Source of the DNA: Aquiflexum gelatinilyticum
Lineage (GTDB): Bacteria > Bacteroidota > Bacteroidia > Cytophagales > Cyclobacteriaceae
DNA: 64,000 nucleotides
NCBI RefSeq assembly: GCF_024741135.1
Contig: NZ_JANSUY010000013.1
Span: 175,776-239,775, forward strand
Direction of reading: 5' to 3'
Program-made: the position numbers and the translations under genes
The notes under the pieces: model-generated
Databases searched by the model: none
Told to the model about the DNA's origin: nothing
Seen by the model: the letters and a program-made list of their open reading frames with translations, nothing else
Shown here: positions 53,766-63,184 of the stretch, piece by piece
Layout: the number at the start of each line of letters is the position of its first letter
Position numbering within the stretch: position 1 is the first letter of the stretch

Positions 53766-54377
53766 TCAGAAACTTTCTGCCGTATCCGATGCCTCACTTC
53801 CTTCATAATATTTGAATCTCAAAACCGCTTCCAGTGCCTTTTCAATGGCTTGATTGATTGGCATCTGATCGGAAGTCAATTGAAAGTCAATGTTGTACAG
53901 TTTCGAATATGCATCGCTGCTCAAAGAAACAGACATCCCTTCATTTACAGCATGGGAGGCAGCTTGGTATTGTCCCTTTTTGGCTTCTTTAATTTTCTTA
54001 CAGGTAATGATCTCTTTTTTGTCTTCTTTATTTTTTCGTGCGGAGGAGCCAAAAAGTCTGCATATCATTCCTCTGTTTTGATAATCAGAACAAAATCCCA
54101 TCGCAGCATCTAGTGATGTGGCTTTATAAATGATACAATAATCGGCTTCGCTTTTTGCTTCCAAAATCTCAAGTGCTTTTTCGGCCTTCCCTTTTTCATA
54201 AAGATCAAAAGCCAATGGCAAAAACTCCAATATCGAAGCGCTTACTTTTGGATTGGAACAGCAATACCCACAACCTGCTATGCAGCCAATCTGACTCGCA
54301 TCAATAAATAGCTTGATTTCGGCATCCAATTCTTCAAATACCCTTCTTACTTCCTGCGACTTCTGTTGAAGATTCAT
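53766..54377 (-). CDS. YkgJ-family cysteine cluster protein
   Basis: A 203-residue protein with Cys-rich motifs of the YkgJ-type putative zinc- or iron-chelating family. Visible are GCIAGCGYCCSNPKVSASILE near residue 35 and the later Cys in DYCIIY, FCSDYQNRGMICRLFG and EIITCKKI. The motif CxxxCxYCC is consistent with metal or Fe-S binding. A second Met at 54440 is further upstream, but the ATG at 54377 (MNLQQKSQEV) is a better start. Function is unknown. It stands alone, 65 nt after the next operon's start on the same strand. Confidence 0.82.
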   Translation of the reverse strand: MNLQQKSQEVRRVFEELDAEIKLFIDASQIGCIAGCGYCCSNPKVSASILEFLPLAFDLYEKGKAEKALEILEAKSEADYCIIYKATSLDAAMGFCSDYQNRGMICRLFGSSARKNKEDKKEIITCKKIKEAKKGQYQAASHAVNEGMSVSLSSDAYSKLYNIDFQLTSDQMPINQAIEKALEAVLRFKYYEGSEASDTAESF

Positions 54378-54566
54378 GTTCCCGATTTTTAAAAGCCTGC
54401 GAAAGTAAAAAGAGTTCTGTATCAAAACAATAGCTCTCAACGAATCATTTTTGGGTTTTTGGTTTCCACCATTTATCAGTACTTACTTTCCTTTGCAATT
54501 CATTAAATCCTATCTTTATCCGACCCAAATTTGTAGAGGAGAAAAAAACAATTTTAATGCATTACA

Positions 54567-55301
54567 ATGAGCAGCAGGTTTGACAATTTTGAAGAAAAGA
54601 GAGAAGAAAAAATCAGAAAAGCCTTTAAAGAGCGCGATTGGAATGAAATCAAAAGCGCGGATTCTTGGGCAATTTTTAAAGTAATCGCTGAATTTGTAGA
54701 AGGATTTGAGAAACTTTCTAAAATCGGCCCCTGTGTTTCAGTCTTTGGTTCGGCAAGAACTCCTTCTGATAATCCCCATTACATCATGGCTGAAGAAATA
54801 TCAGCTAAACTCGTCCGCCACGGTTATGGAGTCATCACCGGAGGTGGGCCCGGAATCATGGAAGCAGCCAATAAAGGAGCAAGCTCAGAAAACGGCAAGT
54901 CTGTCGGACTCTGTATCAAACTCCCTTTTGAAGCCAAGGGAAACATCTATATCGATCCTGATAAAATGATCATGTTTGATTATTTCTTTGTCCGAAAGGT
55001 CATGTTCACTAAATACTCCCAAGGCTTTGTTGTGCTTCCGGGTGGCTTTGGCACTTTGGATGAGCTTTTCGAAGCATTTACGCTGATCCAAACCATCAAA
55101 ATAGGCAGGTTCCCAATCGTGTTGGTCGGCAAGGCCTTTTGGGAAGGTCTCATCGATTGGATCAAAAATACCCTGTTGGAAAAATATAATTATATCAGCA
55201 GGGAAGACCTTAACCTATTTTATCTGGTCGATGATGCGACAGAAGCTGTGAAAGTAATCGATGATTTTTATAGCAAATATTTACTCACCCCTAACTATTG
55301 A
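54567..55301 (+). CDS. LOG-family (TIGR00730) Rossmann-fold protein
   Basis: A 244-residue protein of the LOG/lysine-decarboxylase-like family. The family hallmark PGGxGTxxE appears as LPGGFGTLDELFEAF near residue 156. Upstream are VSVFGSARTP and ITGGGPGIMEAANKGA. Members hydrolyse nucleoside monophosphates, as in cytokinin activation, and many bacterial homologues are AMP nucleosidases or pyrimidine-nucleotide nucleosidases; the substrate here is unknown. Its stop overlaps the TTG start of the lytic transglycosylase (4 nt), so the two are translationally coupled. Confidence 0.93.
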   Translation: MSSRFDNFEEKREEKIRKAFKERDWNEIKSADSWAIFKVIAEFVEGFEKLSKIGPCVSVFGSARTPSDNPHYIMAEEISAKLVRHGYGVITGGGPGIMEAANKGASSENGKSVGLCIKLPFEAKGNIYIDPDKMIMFDYFFVRKVMFTKYSQGFVVLPGGFGTLDELFEAFTLIQTIKIGRFPIVLVGKAFWEGLIDWIKNTLLEKYNYISREDLNLFYLVDDATEAVKVIDDFYSKYLLTPNY

Positions 55302-56251
55302 TTTTGAGACGCTACCACCTTTTTATTATCTACACCCTGATTGCGGCACTTCTTGCTTGGAATCTTTACCTACAGTTTGGGAAAAAATCCGGCAATCCGC
55401 AAGGTGAAGAAGTCCTAGTCCAATCTGCGGAGGGAGAAAAATTTACGATCAGCATCCCAGAAGCAAAAGTGAGGATTTTTGAAATTCCCGAAAAACTCAC
55501 TTTTGCAGATGAGCCGGTTCCCCTTGAACAAACAGATGTTATGGAAAGGTTTGAAAGGGAGATTTATGTCAATGTCTATTGGCAGTCCAATATGATTTTG
55601 CTGATGAAAAGAGCAGGCAAATACCTGCCGACAATTGAAAAAATACTTCGGGATCAAGGAGTGCCCGATGATTTCAAATACCTGGCAATGACCGAATCAG
55701 GCCTGATGAATGTGGTTTCTCCTGCTGGTGCAAGGGGATTTTGGCAGATTATGCCCGGCACTGCCAAAGATTATAAGCTGGAAATAAGTGACGATGTGGA
55801 TGAAAGATATCATCTCGAAAAATCAACTTTGGTGGCGTGCAAGTACCTGAAAACTGCCTACAGCAAATTTGGAAATTGGACCTCTGTTGCAGCAAGCTAT
55901 AATATCGGCATCACCGGAATCAGAAAAAGAAAAGAAGAACAAAACCAAAGCAATTATTACAACCTCTTCCTCGTGGAGGAGACTAGCAGATACCTCTTCA
56001 GAATTTTGGCTTTTAAGGAAATCTTTGAAAATCCGGGTAAGTACGGATTTGAATTATCGGAAAAAGACATTTACAAGCAACCGCTTTTTCGTGAATTGAA
56101 AGTAACCCAATCGATTAACAGTCTGGCCAATTGGGCTATCCTCCACAACAGTACCTACAAAGAATTGAAAATCCATAACCCTTGGCTCAGATCCCAAAAG
56201 CTAAAAATCAGTAGGAATCAGGATTATATCATCAAGTTGCCCATAAACTGA
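55298..56251 (+). CDS. lytic transglycosylase (SLT domain), TTG start
   Basis: A 317-residue envelope protein with one N-terminal membrane helix (about 6-27). A helical middle part is followed by the SLT domain: catalytic Glu133 in YLAMTESGL, SPAGARGFWQIMPGTA and the Asn/Tyr motif AASYNIGITGI. The C-terminal LKVTQSINSLANWAILH region resembles a peptidoglycan-binding LysM-like module. No ATG lies before the helix. The only suitable starts are TTG at 55298, overlapping the LOG stop as TTGA, or TTG at 55304. It cleaves peptidoglycan glycan strands. The coupling to a LOG protein has no obvious metabolic logic. Confidence 0.9.
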   Translation: MILRRYHLFIIYTLIAALLAWNLYLQFGKKSGNPQGEEVLVQSAEGEKFTISIPEAKVRIFEIPEKLTFADEPVPLEQTDVMERFEREIYVNVYWQSNMILLMKRAGKYLPTIEKILRDQGVPDDFKYLAMTESGLMNVVSPAGARGFWQIMPGTAKDYKLEISDDVDERYHLEKSTLVACKYLKTAYSKFGNWTSVAASYNIGITGIRKRKEEQNQSNYYNLFLVEETSRYLFRILAFKEIFENPGKYGFELSEKDIYKQPLFRELKVTQSINSLANWAILHNSTYKELKIHNPWLRSQKLKISRNQDYIIKLPIN

Positions 56252-56320
56252 CGGATTTTCAATCAATAGTTATTTTACTCTTTATTTTTTAGATAAATTG
56301 AATCAGTTTATTTCCTTTCT

Positions 56321-58150
56321 ATGAAAAAAATCTTGATTGCATTTACTGTCATTTTTGTCATTGGTTTTTTTGCATTCAAAAGCATCCCTACGGTTGTAAA
56401 TAAATACTTAAACAGTAATGCTGACAGGCTGATATCCAATATGATTACCCGCACGAGCAGTTTTGGTGAGCACGAGGTTACTTTTGGAGACATTTCCCTC
56501 AACTACGATTATTTTGGCACTTACCTTAAAATCAAAAACATAAAAGTAACCCCTTCAGAAAACTTAGGGAAAGAGAGAATAACAGTGAATCTGACAGTGG
56601 ACAACATTGACCTGACAGGATTCAAATGGTTCCCATTTCTATTCAGAAACACCATTTCAGTTGATTCGGCGATCCTGGACAATATCAAAGTCATTTCCTC
56701 TTCGCCTCCTTGGGACTCTCTCTTTAACGAACCCAAAAAACCGAAAAATAAAAACGGCAAAGAGTATGACCTGATTGAAGTAAAAAACTTCAGTTTGAAG
56801 GATTTTTCAGTTCAAATAAAAAACAATCTTTATGATTCAGTCAGGGTCTCTCTTGTCAACATGAACGTCAATGCAAAGGAATTTAGGCTTACTAAAGAAG
56901 ATATAGAAAACCCAAAAGCTCTTTTTGATGTGGAAATGATACATGGCAGCATAGAAAAAGCCCAATTCCATTTTGATAAATTCCGTCAGTCAACCTTGGT
57001 AAAGGACATTGTTTTTGACACCAAAACAAAGAAGATGACTTTCGGGTATATTGGGCTTCACAACAAACTCGATCGATATGCCTACACTTCTTTGTTTCCT
57101 GAAAGACAAAGTTGGATCGACATCAGCAAAACCAAAATGGAATTGGCAGGGGTGAATTTTGGAAGCTACCTCAAAAAAGGCATCGTCGAAGTGGATACTC
57201 TTACCGCAAACGGACTTCATCTGGAGCTTTTTGTTGATAAAAGAAAGAAAGAGGACCTAAATAAAAGGCCCCAAATGATCCATCAAACAATGGAAAACCT
57301 CAAGCAGATCATCCATATTGAACATCTATTCATCAACGATTCCTATATAAAAATCGAAGAGAGGCCCGACAACGCATCGCCCCGATCCGCCTTTTTGTAT
57401 TTTTCAGATATCAATGCCCACATTACAAACGTCTCCAATTTTGTTGAGAGACAAGGAAAAAACAGGATGCTAGAAATGAACCTTACGGCAAAATTGATGG
57501 GTGAAGGTCCTCTGACGGCCAATGTCAAATTTGACCTAGAAAAACCTGACGGTAGATTTACTTTAAAAGGAACCATGGGAAAAATGAACCTCAAAGTTTT
57601 GAATTCTATGATTGAACCCGAATCCAAAGTAGGTTTGAAATCAGGAATAATCAACAGGCTGGATTTTAATATACTTGCAAATGATTATGATGGTTCAGGG
57701 GAATTGATTATCCGGTATGAAAACCTTGAAGTAGAGTTGCTGAACAAAGACTATGAATCAGATGAAAAAGTGCTGAGAAAAATCGGGGCGTTATTGGCAA
57801 ACAAAATCATCATCAAATCCAATAATCCCAATAAAAAAGGTGAGGTTCAAAAAGGAAACGTGTACTTCATCAGAGAACCTCACAAATCCATGTTCGCCTA
57901 TTGGTGGAAGCTGATCTTTTCGGGTATGAAATCTACCATTACCAAGGAAAGCATGGAAGAAATGAAGCAAAAAGCTTTGGATAAAAAACAAGCAAGCCCC
58001 CTCGGATCGATGACAGCTACTTCAAGCAACGCATCGAAAGAGGAAACCAAGGAATCAAAAAAACATCAAAAGGAAGATAAAAAGCTGGAAAGAAAAACCA
58101 AAAGAGAAGAGAAAAAAGCGGCAAAAACTGAAATTGCCTTCCCCAACTGA
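56321..58150 (+). CDS. AsmA/DUF748-like envelope protein
   Basis: A 609-residue protein with one N-terminal hydrophobic helix (residues 4-22). A long repetitive beta-rich region follows, of the kind seen in AsmA-like proteins (ITVNLTVDNIDLTGFKWFPF, NLTAKLMGEGPLTANVKFDL, FTLKGTMGKMNLKVLN). Residues from about 550 form a highly charged Lys/Glu tail. Such proteins are proposed to carry lipids between inner and outer membrane. The family assignment is by fold pattern and is not certain. It begins 69 nt after the transglycosylase, so co-transcription is possible. Confidence 0.78.
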   Translation: MKKILIAFTVIFVIGFFAFKSIPTVVNKYLNSNADRLISNMITRTSSFGEHEVTFGDISLNYDYFGTYLKIKNIKVTPSENLGKERITVNLTVDNIDLTGFKWFPFLFRNTISVDSAILDNIKVISSSPPWDSLFNEPKKPKNKNGKEYDLIEVKNFSLKDFSVQIKNNLYDSVRVSLVNMNVNAKEFRLTKEDIENPKALFDVEMIHGSIEKAQFHFDKFRQSTLVKDIVFDTKTKKMTFGYIGLHNKLDRYAYTSLFPERQSWIDISKTKMELAGVNFGSYLKKGIVEVDTLTANGLHLELFVDKRKKEDLNKRPQMIHQTMENLKQIIHIEHLFINDSYIKIEERPDNASPRSAFLYFSDINAHITNVSNFVERQGKNRMLEMNLTAKLMGEGPLTANVKFDLEKPDGRFTLKGTMGKMNLKVLNSMIEPESKVGLKSGIINRLDFNILANDYDGSGELIIRYENLEVELLNKDYESDEKVLRKIGALLANKIIIKSNNPNKKGEVQKGNVYFIREPHKSMFAYWWKLIFSGMKSTITKESMEEMKQKALDKKQASPLGSMTATSSNASKEETKESKKHQKEDKKLERKTKREEKKAAKTEIAFPN

Positions 58151-58277
58151 CATGATGGAAAATTAAAGTCCTGTACTTATCAGCAAATATCCTTTACATC
58201 CCATTTTTTAATAAACCTTAATTCCTTATTCGGGGTTTTATGATAGGATTCATCTGGGATTCCCCCCCAATAATTCG

Positions 58278-58285
58278 TACTTTTG
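58278..58285 (+). promoter_or_regulatory. putative -7 element of uvrA
   Basis: TACTTTTG matches TAnnTTTG exactly, 14 nt before the first candidate ATG (58300) and 29 nt before the second (58315). It sits downstream of the most distal in-frame start at 58240, which is therefore unlikely. Confidence 0.45.
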
Positions 58286-58314
58286 CAAGCTTGAATAAAA
58301 TGCAAAATCCCTCC

Positions 58315-61146
58315 ATGTCAGAATTGTCAATAGAGAAAAAAGAAGAATTTATCGAAATTTTTGGAGCTCGGGAACACAACCTGAAAAACGTCGATATCAG
58401 TATCCCAAGGAATAAATTGGTAGTCATCACTGGGCTGAGTGGAAGCGGAAAAAGTTCACTTGCCTTTGATACCATCTACGCTGAGGGACAAAGGCGGTAT
58501 ATGGAAAGTTTTTCCGCTTATGCCCGTTCTTTTTTGGGAGGCATGGAGCGCCCTGATGTAGATAAAATCAATGGCTTATCTCCTGTCATTTCCATTGAAC
58601 AAAAAACAACTTCCAAAAACCCAAGATCTACAGTCGGCACGGTAACTGAAATCTATGACTTTATGAGGTTGCTCTATGCGAGGGCAGGTGAAGCCTACTC
58701 TTACCTCACCGGGCAAAAAATGATCCGTCAAACAGAAGATCAGATCATTGAACAATTGTTTGACAAATTCAAAAACCAAAAACTTTACATCCTAGCCCCT
58801 ATTGTAAAAGGACGAAAAGGGCATTACAGGGAGCTGTTTGAGCAGATCCGCAAAATGGGTTTTTCAAAAGTCCGGATTGATGGAGTTGTCATGGATGTGG
58901 TGCCTAAGATGCAGGTGGATCGGTACAAAATCCATGATATAGAAATCGTCATTGATAGAATTGTAGCGGAGGAGGAAGATAGATTCCGGATCAGTCAGTC
59001 GCTGAAAACGGGACTTCAACATGGCAAGGGAGTCATCATGCTCCGGGACGAGAAGGGAGATATCCACCATTTTTCCAAATATTTGATGGATCCTGTCACC
59101 GGGCTGTCTTATGATGAACCCGCTCCCAACAGCTTTTCATTCAACAGCCCTTATGGGGCATGTCCCACTTGCAATGGCTTGGGGGTTATCGAAGAAATTA
59201 CCATCGAAAATATCATTCCCGATCGCAGTCTAAGTATCAGCAGAGGGGGGATTGCGCCGTTGGGAGAGTACAGGGATGTTTGGATATTCAAAAAAGTGGA
59301 AGCCATCCTGAAACATTACAAATGCAGCATTACCACACCGATAGAAAATCTCCCCCAAGAAGTCATCGATATTTTGCTTTACGGAGACAAGATAGAAGTA
59401 GCTGTAGAATCAGTAAAATACCCGGGTACAGAATGGCATACAACTTTTGAAGGAATAGTGAATTTCCTCCAAAAACAACAGGAAGGCGGAACAGAAAAAA
59501 TATTGGATTGGGTCAATGAATTTACCACTTCCAAAACCTGCCCCGATTGCAATGGTTATAGGCTAAAGAAAGAAGCCCTGCATTTCAAAATTGATGAAAA
59601 ACACATCGGCGAGCTTTCCATGATGGATATTACCGCCTTGGGAAGTTGGTTTGAAGGTCTGGAAAGCAGAATGTCAGACAGACAGCAGATTATCGGCAAA
59701 GAAGTTTTGAAAGAAATCAGAAAAAGGATAGGATTCCTTTTGGATATAGGATTGGATTACCTTTCATTAAACAGGCCTTTGCGAACCCTTTCAGGGGGGG
59801 AAGCCCAGAGGATTAGGCTAGCGACGCAGATCGGAACACAATTGGTTGGCGTGCTGTATATCTTGGATGAACCTAGTATCGGGCTTCACCAAAGAGACAA
59901 CGTCAAACTGATCAAAGCCCTTCAGGACCTCCGGGATTTGGGCAACTCTGTCCTCGTCGTAGAGCATGACAAAGACATGATGTTGCTTTCTGACTATGTG
60001 GTGGACATTGGTCCCGGCGCAGGTAGACATGGCGGCCAAATCGTGGCAGCCGGTACGCCGGATGAGTTTTTGAAATTGAGAAGCATCACAGGAAAATACC
60101 TCACAGGCGAACTTAAAATAAAAGTGCCCGCTGAAAGGAGAAAAGGAAGCGGCAACTTCCTCCAACTCAAAGGCGCAAAAGGAAATAACCTGAAAAACGT
60201 AAATCTTAAACTTCCCTTAAGTACGATGATCTGTATCACGGGAGTTTCGGGTAGCGGAAAAAGTTCTCTCATCCATGAGACCTTGTTCCCGATATTGAAC
60301 CATCATTTTTACAATTCAAAAAAAGAGCCTCTTAACTATGATAGCATAGATGGATTGAAGCACTTGGACAAAGTAATCGAAGTAGACCAATCCCCAATCG
60401 GACGAACTCCAAGATCCAATCCTGCCACCTATACAGGTGTTTTTTCTGATATCAGAACATTATTTACAGAACTACCGGAATCCAAAATCAGAGGTTACAA
60501 ACCAGGTCGGTTTAGTTTCAATGTCAAAGGAGGCAGGTGTGAAGATTGTGAGGGAGCAGGAATGAAACTGATCGAAATGGACTTTCTCCCAGATGTCCAT
60601 ATCCCATGTGAAACCTGCAAAGGAAAGCGGTATAACAGGGAAACTTTGGAGGTCCGATTTAAAGGGAAATCCATCTCCGATGTTTTGGATATGACTGTGG
60701 AGCAAGCTGTAGAGTTTTTTGAAAACCAACCAAAAATCCTCAGAAGAATCCAAACGCTTAATGATGTCGGGCTTGGCTACATTACATTGGGACAGCATGC
60801 TACTACCCTATCAGGAGGAGAGGCCCAGCGGGTCAAGTTGGCTACCGAACTTTCCAAAAAAGATACTGGGAAAACTTTCTATATCCTCGATGAACCTACC
60901 ACAGGTCTTCATTTTCAGGATATTGAGCATTTGTTGGAAGTTTTAAACAGACTTGTGGAAAAAGGGAATACAGTACTAATCATTGAGCATAACATGGATG
61001 TGATCAAAATGGCTGACTATGTAGTGGACATTGGTCATGAAGGGGGCGAAAAAGGAGGGAGGATCATTGCAGAAGGCACTCCCGAACAAATCGCTAAAGA
61101 CAAAATGAGCTATACGGCAAAGTTCCTAAGAGAAGAATTGAACTGA
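58315..61146 (+). CDS. uvrA: UvrA, excinuclease ABC subunit A
   Basis: The damage-recognition ATPase of nucleotide-excision repair. The 943-residue protein has two ABC modules. Walker A sites are GLSGSGKSSLAF (near residue 41) and GVSGSGKSS (near residue 645). Signature motifs are LSGGEAQR at both, and the UvrA zinc-finger Cys pairs are ACPTCNGLG, CPDCNGYR and CEDCEGAGMK...CETCKGKRY. The length equals standard UvrA. The ATG at 58315 (MSELSIEKKE) is favoured, with 58300 (MQNPS) an alternative; both lie just after the predicted promoter. It is monocistronic; a LytS-type kinase follows. Confidence 0.97.
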   Translation: MSELSIEKKEEFIEIFGAREHNLKNVDISIPRNKLVVITGLSGSGKSSLAFDTIYAEGQRRYMESFSAYARSFLGGMERPDVDKINGLSPVISIEQKTTSKNPRSTVGTVTEIYDFMRLLYARAGEAYSYLTGQKMIRQTEDQIIEQLFDKFKNQKLYILAPIVKGRKGHYRELFEQIRKMGFSKVRIDGVVMDVVPKMQVDRYKIHDIEIVIDRIVAEEEDRFRISQSLKTGLQHGKGVIMLRDEKGDIHHFSKYLMDPVTGLSYDEPAPNSFSFNSPYGACPTCNGLGVIEEITIENIIPDRSLSISRGGIAPLGEYRDVWIFKKVEAILKHYKCSITTPIENLPQEVIDILLYGDKIEVAVESVKYPGTEWHTTFEGIVNFLQKQQEGGTEKILDWVNEFTTSKTCPDCNGYRLKKEALHFKIDEKHIGELSMMDITALGSWFEGLESRMSDRQQIIGKEVLKEIRKRIGFLLDIGLDYLSLNRPLRTLSGGEAQRIRLATQIGTQLVGVLYILDEPSIGLHQRDNVKLIKALQDLRDLGNSVLVVEHDKDMMLLSDYVVDIGPGAGRHGGQIVAAGTPDEFLKLRSITGKYLTGELKIKVPAERRKGSGNFLQLKGAKGNNLKNVNLKLPLSTMICITGVSGSGKSSLIHETLFPILNHHFYNSKKEPLNYDSIDGLKHLDKVIEVDQSPIGRTPRSNPATYTGVFSDIRTLFTELPESKIRGYKPGRFSFNVKGGRCEDCEGAGMKLIEMDFLPDVHIPCETCKGKRYNRETLEVRFKGKSISDVLDMTVEQAVEFFENQPKILRRIQTLNDVGLGYITLGQHATTLSGGEAQRVKLATELSKKDTGKTFYILDEPTTGLHFQDIEHLLEVLNRLVEKGNTVLIIEHNMDVIKMADYVVDIGHEGGEKGGRIIAEGTPEQIAKDKMSYTAKFLREELN

Positions 61147-61221
61147 TAGAAGTATATGACCTCCAAAGGCCCTGATTTTACCTATCAATAAAAAACAATG
61201 AATGCATAAAGAGGTCATGTC

Positions 61222-61229
61222 TATATTTG
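61222..61229 (+). promoter_or_regulatory. putative -7 element of the LytS-like kinase gene, with upstream dyad
   Basis: TATATTTG matches TAnnTTTG, 10 nt before the ATG at 61240, predicting a leader of only a few bases. Just upstream, GAGGTCAT (61211-61218) is the inverted partner of ATGACCTC (61156-61163), 47 bp apart. Confidence 0.45.
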
Positions 61230-61239
61230 AGCTAAGGCC

Positions 61240-62292
61240 ATGAATAGGACGAGATTATATTGGATATTACAGATTTTGGGTTGGTCAGGATATGCTTTGA
61301 TCAACCTTTTCTTTGTTTCTTTGGATAGAAGAATCACCCCTGTACAGATAGGGGCATATTCTTCATTGGCGGCCTTTTACTTTTTGTCTACCCATGCATT
61401 CCGATATGCAATCAAAAAATATGGTTGGCTGAACTTAGATTTCGCCAAGCTCCTTTCCAATACTGTACTCACCCTTGCTTTACTCAGCATTTTGAATACC
61501 ATCGCCCAGATCATTATCAGTTGGGTATTTGGTACGCTCAATCCCGAAACCGAATTTAGGTTGATCGTTATATCTGGAAATATCTTTGTCGGCTTCCTCT
61601 TTTATTCGCTTTGGAGCATGGTGTATTTCCTTTTTCATTTCTTGGATAGCTATAACCAATCCCTCAGGTATCAGGCAAAAATCAATGAGATCCAGCTCAA
61701 CCATCTCAAAAGCCAGCTCAATCCCCATTTTATATTCAACGCCTTGAACAGCGTGCGTGCATTGGTGGATGAAGATCCTGCAAAGGCGAAACTTGCCATA
61801 ACCCAACTATCTAATATCTTGAGATTTTCCCTGATGATGGATAAAAAGAGGACAATCGATTTTGAAAATGAAATCAATACAGTAAAAGATTATCTTAACT
61901 TGGAGACTATCAGGTTTGAGGAGCGTCTCCAGGTCAAATATGATATCGAACCTTCGGCATATGATTATAAAATACCGCCCATGATGCTGCAGACTATTGT
62001 TGAAAATGCCATCAAACACGGTATTTCTACAAGGGTAAAAGGCGGATTGGTAGAAATCAAATGCAAAGAAGGAATCACCGATGACCTGATCATTCAGGTC
62101 AGAAACAGCGGGCAGTTGAAAAACAACGGAATGGTCCGAAAAAAAGAAAGAGAAGGCCATGGGATCAACAATACCATGCAGCGATTGAAGCTCATTTATG
62201 GTGACCGGGCTTCCTTCAAGATATTCAATTCAGAAAGTGATTTTGTAATTACCGAAATAAAAATTCCAAAACAAAACCCTACATTAGGTTAA
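61240..62292 (+). CDS. LytS/YehU-type sensor histidine kinase
   Basis: A 350-residue kinase with four transmembrane helices in the first 135 residues and no extra sensor domain. The His_kinase core has the phospho-acceptor His163 in QLNPHFIFNALNSVRALV. The ATPase motif is ETIVENAIKHGIS and GHGINNTMQRLKLIYG. It phosphorylates LytTR-type regulators; its partner is encoded 12 nt downstream. The stimulus is unknown. A dyad and a short-leader promoter precede it. Confidence 0.95.
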   Translation: MNRTRLYWILQILGWSGYALINLFFVSLDRRITPVQIGAYSSLAAFYFLSTHAFRYAIKKYGWLNLDFAKLLSNTVLTLALLSILNTIAQIIISWVFGTLNPETEFRLIVISGNIFVGFLFYSLWSMVYFLFHFLDSYNQSLRYQAKINEIQLNHLKSQLNPHFIFNALNSVRALVDEDPAKAKLAITQLSNILRFSLMMDKKRTIDFENEINTVKDYLNLETIRFEERLQVKYDIEPSAYDYKIPPMMLQTIVENAIKHGISTRVKGGLVEIKCKEGITDDLIIQVRNSGQLKNNGMVRKKEREGHGINNTMQRLKLIYGDRASFKIFNSESDFVITEIKIPKQNPTLG

Positions 62293-62304
62293 AAATTCAA
62301 TAAG

Positions 62305-63039
62305 ATGAGAGCACTTGTAATAGACGACGAAAGACTGGCAAGGAAAGAACTGATCAACTTGCTTTCCCAATACGACCAAGTTGAGATAGTAGGCGAAGCC
62401 AATAATGTGGATGATGCCAAAGAAAAAATCGAGGCATTGGCACCGGATGTGGTCTTTCTTGATATCCAAATGCCTGAAAAAACGGGATTCGATTTGTTGG
62501 AAGAATTGGACAATGTACCACATGTTGTATTTACGACTGCCTACGATGAATATGCCATCAAAGCCTTTCAGGTCAATGCTTTGGATTACCTTTTGAAGCC
62601 CATAGAACCAAAGCGACTGGGTGAAGCCATCGAGCGTCTATTGAAAAAACTGAATGAAAACCAGGAAAAATCAGAGGAAATAGGGGCTTTTGCAGGTCGA
62701 AAACTTACCCTTGATGACCAAGTGTTTGTAAAAGACGGAGACCGTTGCTGGTTTGTAAAATTATCCAATGTGAGACTCTTTGAATCCGACGGAAACTACA
62801 TCAAAGTATATTTTGATAATTTCAAGCCAATGATCCACAAATCACTTAATGCTTTGGATGAAAGATTGAGTGAGAAATCATTCTTCAGAGCAAGTAGAAA
62901 ACACATCATTAACCTGAGTTGGGTGGAGGCCATCGAGCCTTGGTTCAACGGAGGATTGGTGGTGACTTTGAAAGGTGGAGACAGAATCGAAGTCAGCAGA
63001 AGACAGGCTGCAAGATTTAAGGACATGATGAGTTTATAA
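62305..63039 (+). CDS. LytTR response regulator (partner of the LytS-like kinase)
   Basis: A 244-residue regulator. The receiver domain has DDE at 7-9, the phospho-acceptor Asp53 in FLDIQMPEKTG and the Lys in YLLKPIE. The LytTR DNA-binding domain covers about 140-240, with LFESDGNYIKVYF, FRASRKHIINLSWV and IEVSRRQAARFKDM. It lies 12 nt after the kinase gene and is its cognate regulator. Target genes cannot be read from here. Confidence 0.96.
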   Translation: MRALVIDDERLARKELINLLSQYDQVEIVGEANNVDDAKEKIEALAPDVVFLDIQMPEKTGFDLLEELDNVPHVVFTTAYDEYAIKAFQVNALDYLLKPIEPKRLGEAIERLLKKLNENQEKSEEIGAFAGRKLTLDDQVFVKDGDRCWFVKLSNVRLFESDGNYIKVYFDNFKPMIHKSLNALDERLSEKSFFRASRKHIINLSWVEAIEPWFNGGLVVTLKGGDRIEVSRRQAARFKDMMSL

Positions 63040-63184
63040 AACGAAATAATTGATTATTAGAGAAATTTCAAATAAATATTGATTGTGAAAACTAAAATTT
63101 GTAAATAGTCACTCGTATAATTTTCACCACCAATAAAATCTATTTAATAATTATTTTAACGTATTATTTCCCGATAAAAATCAT

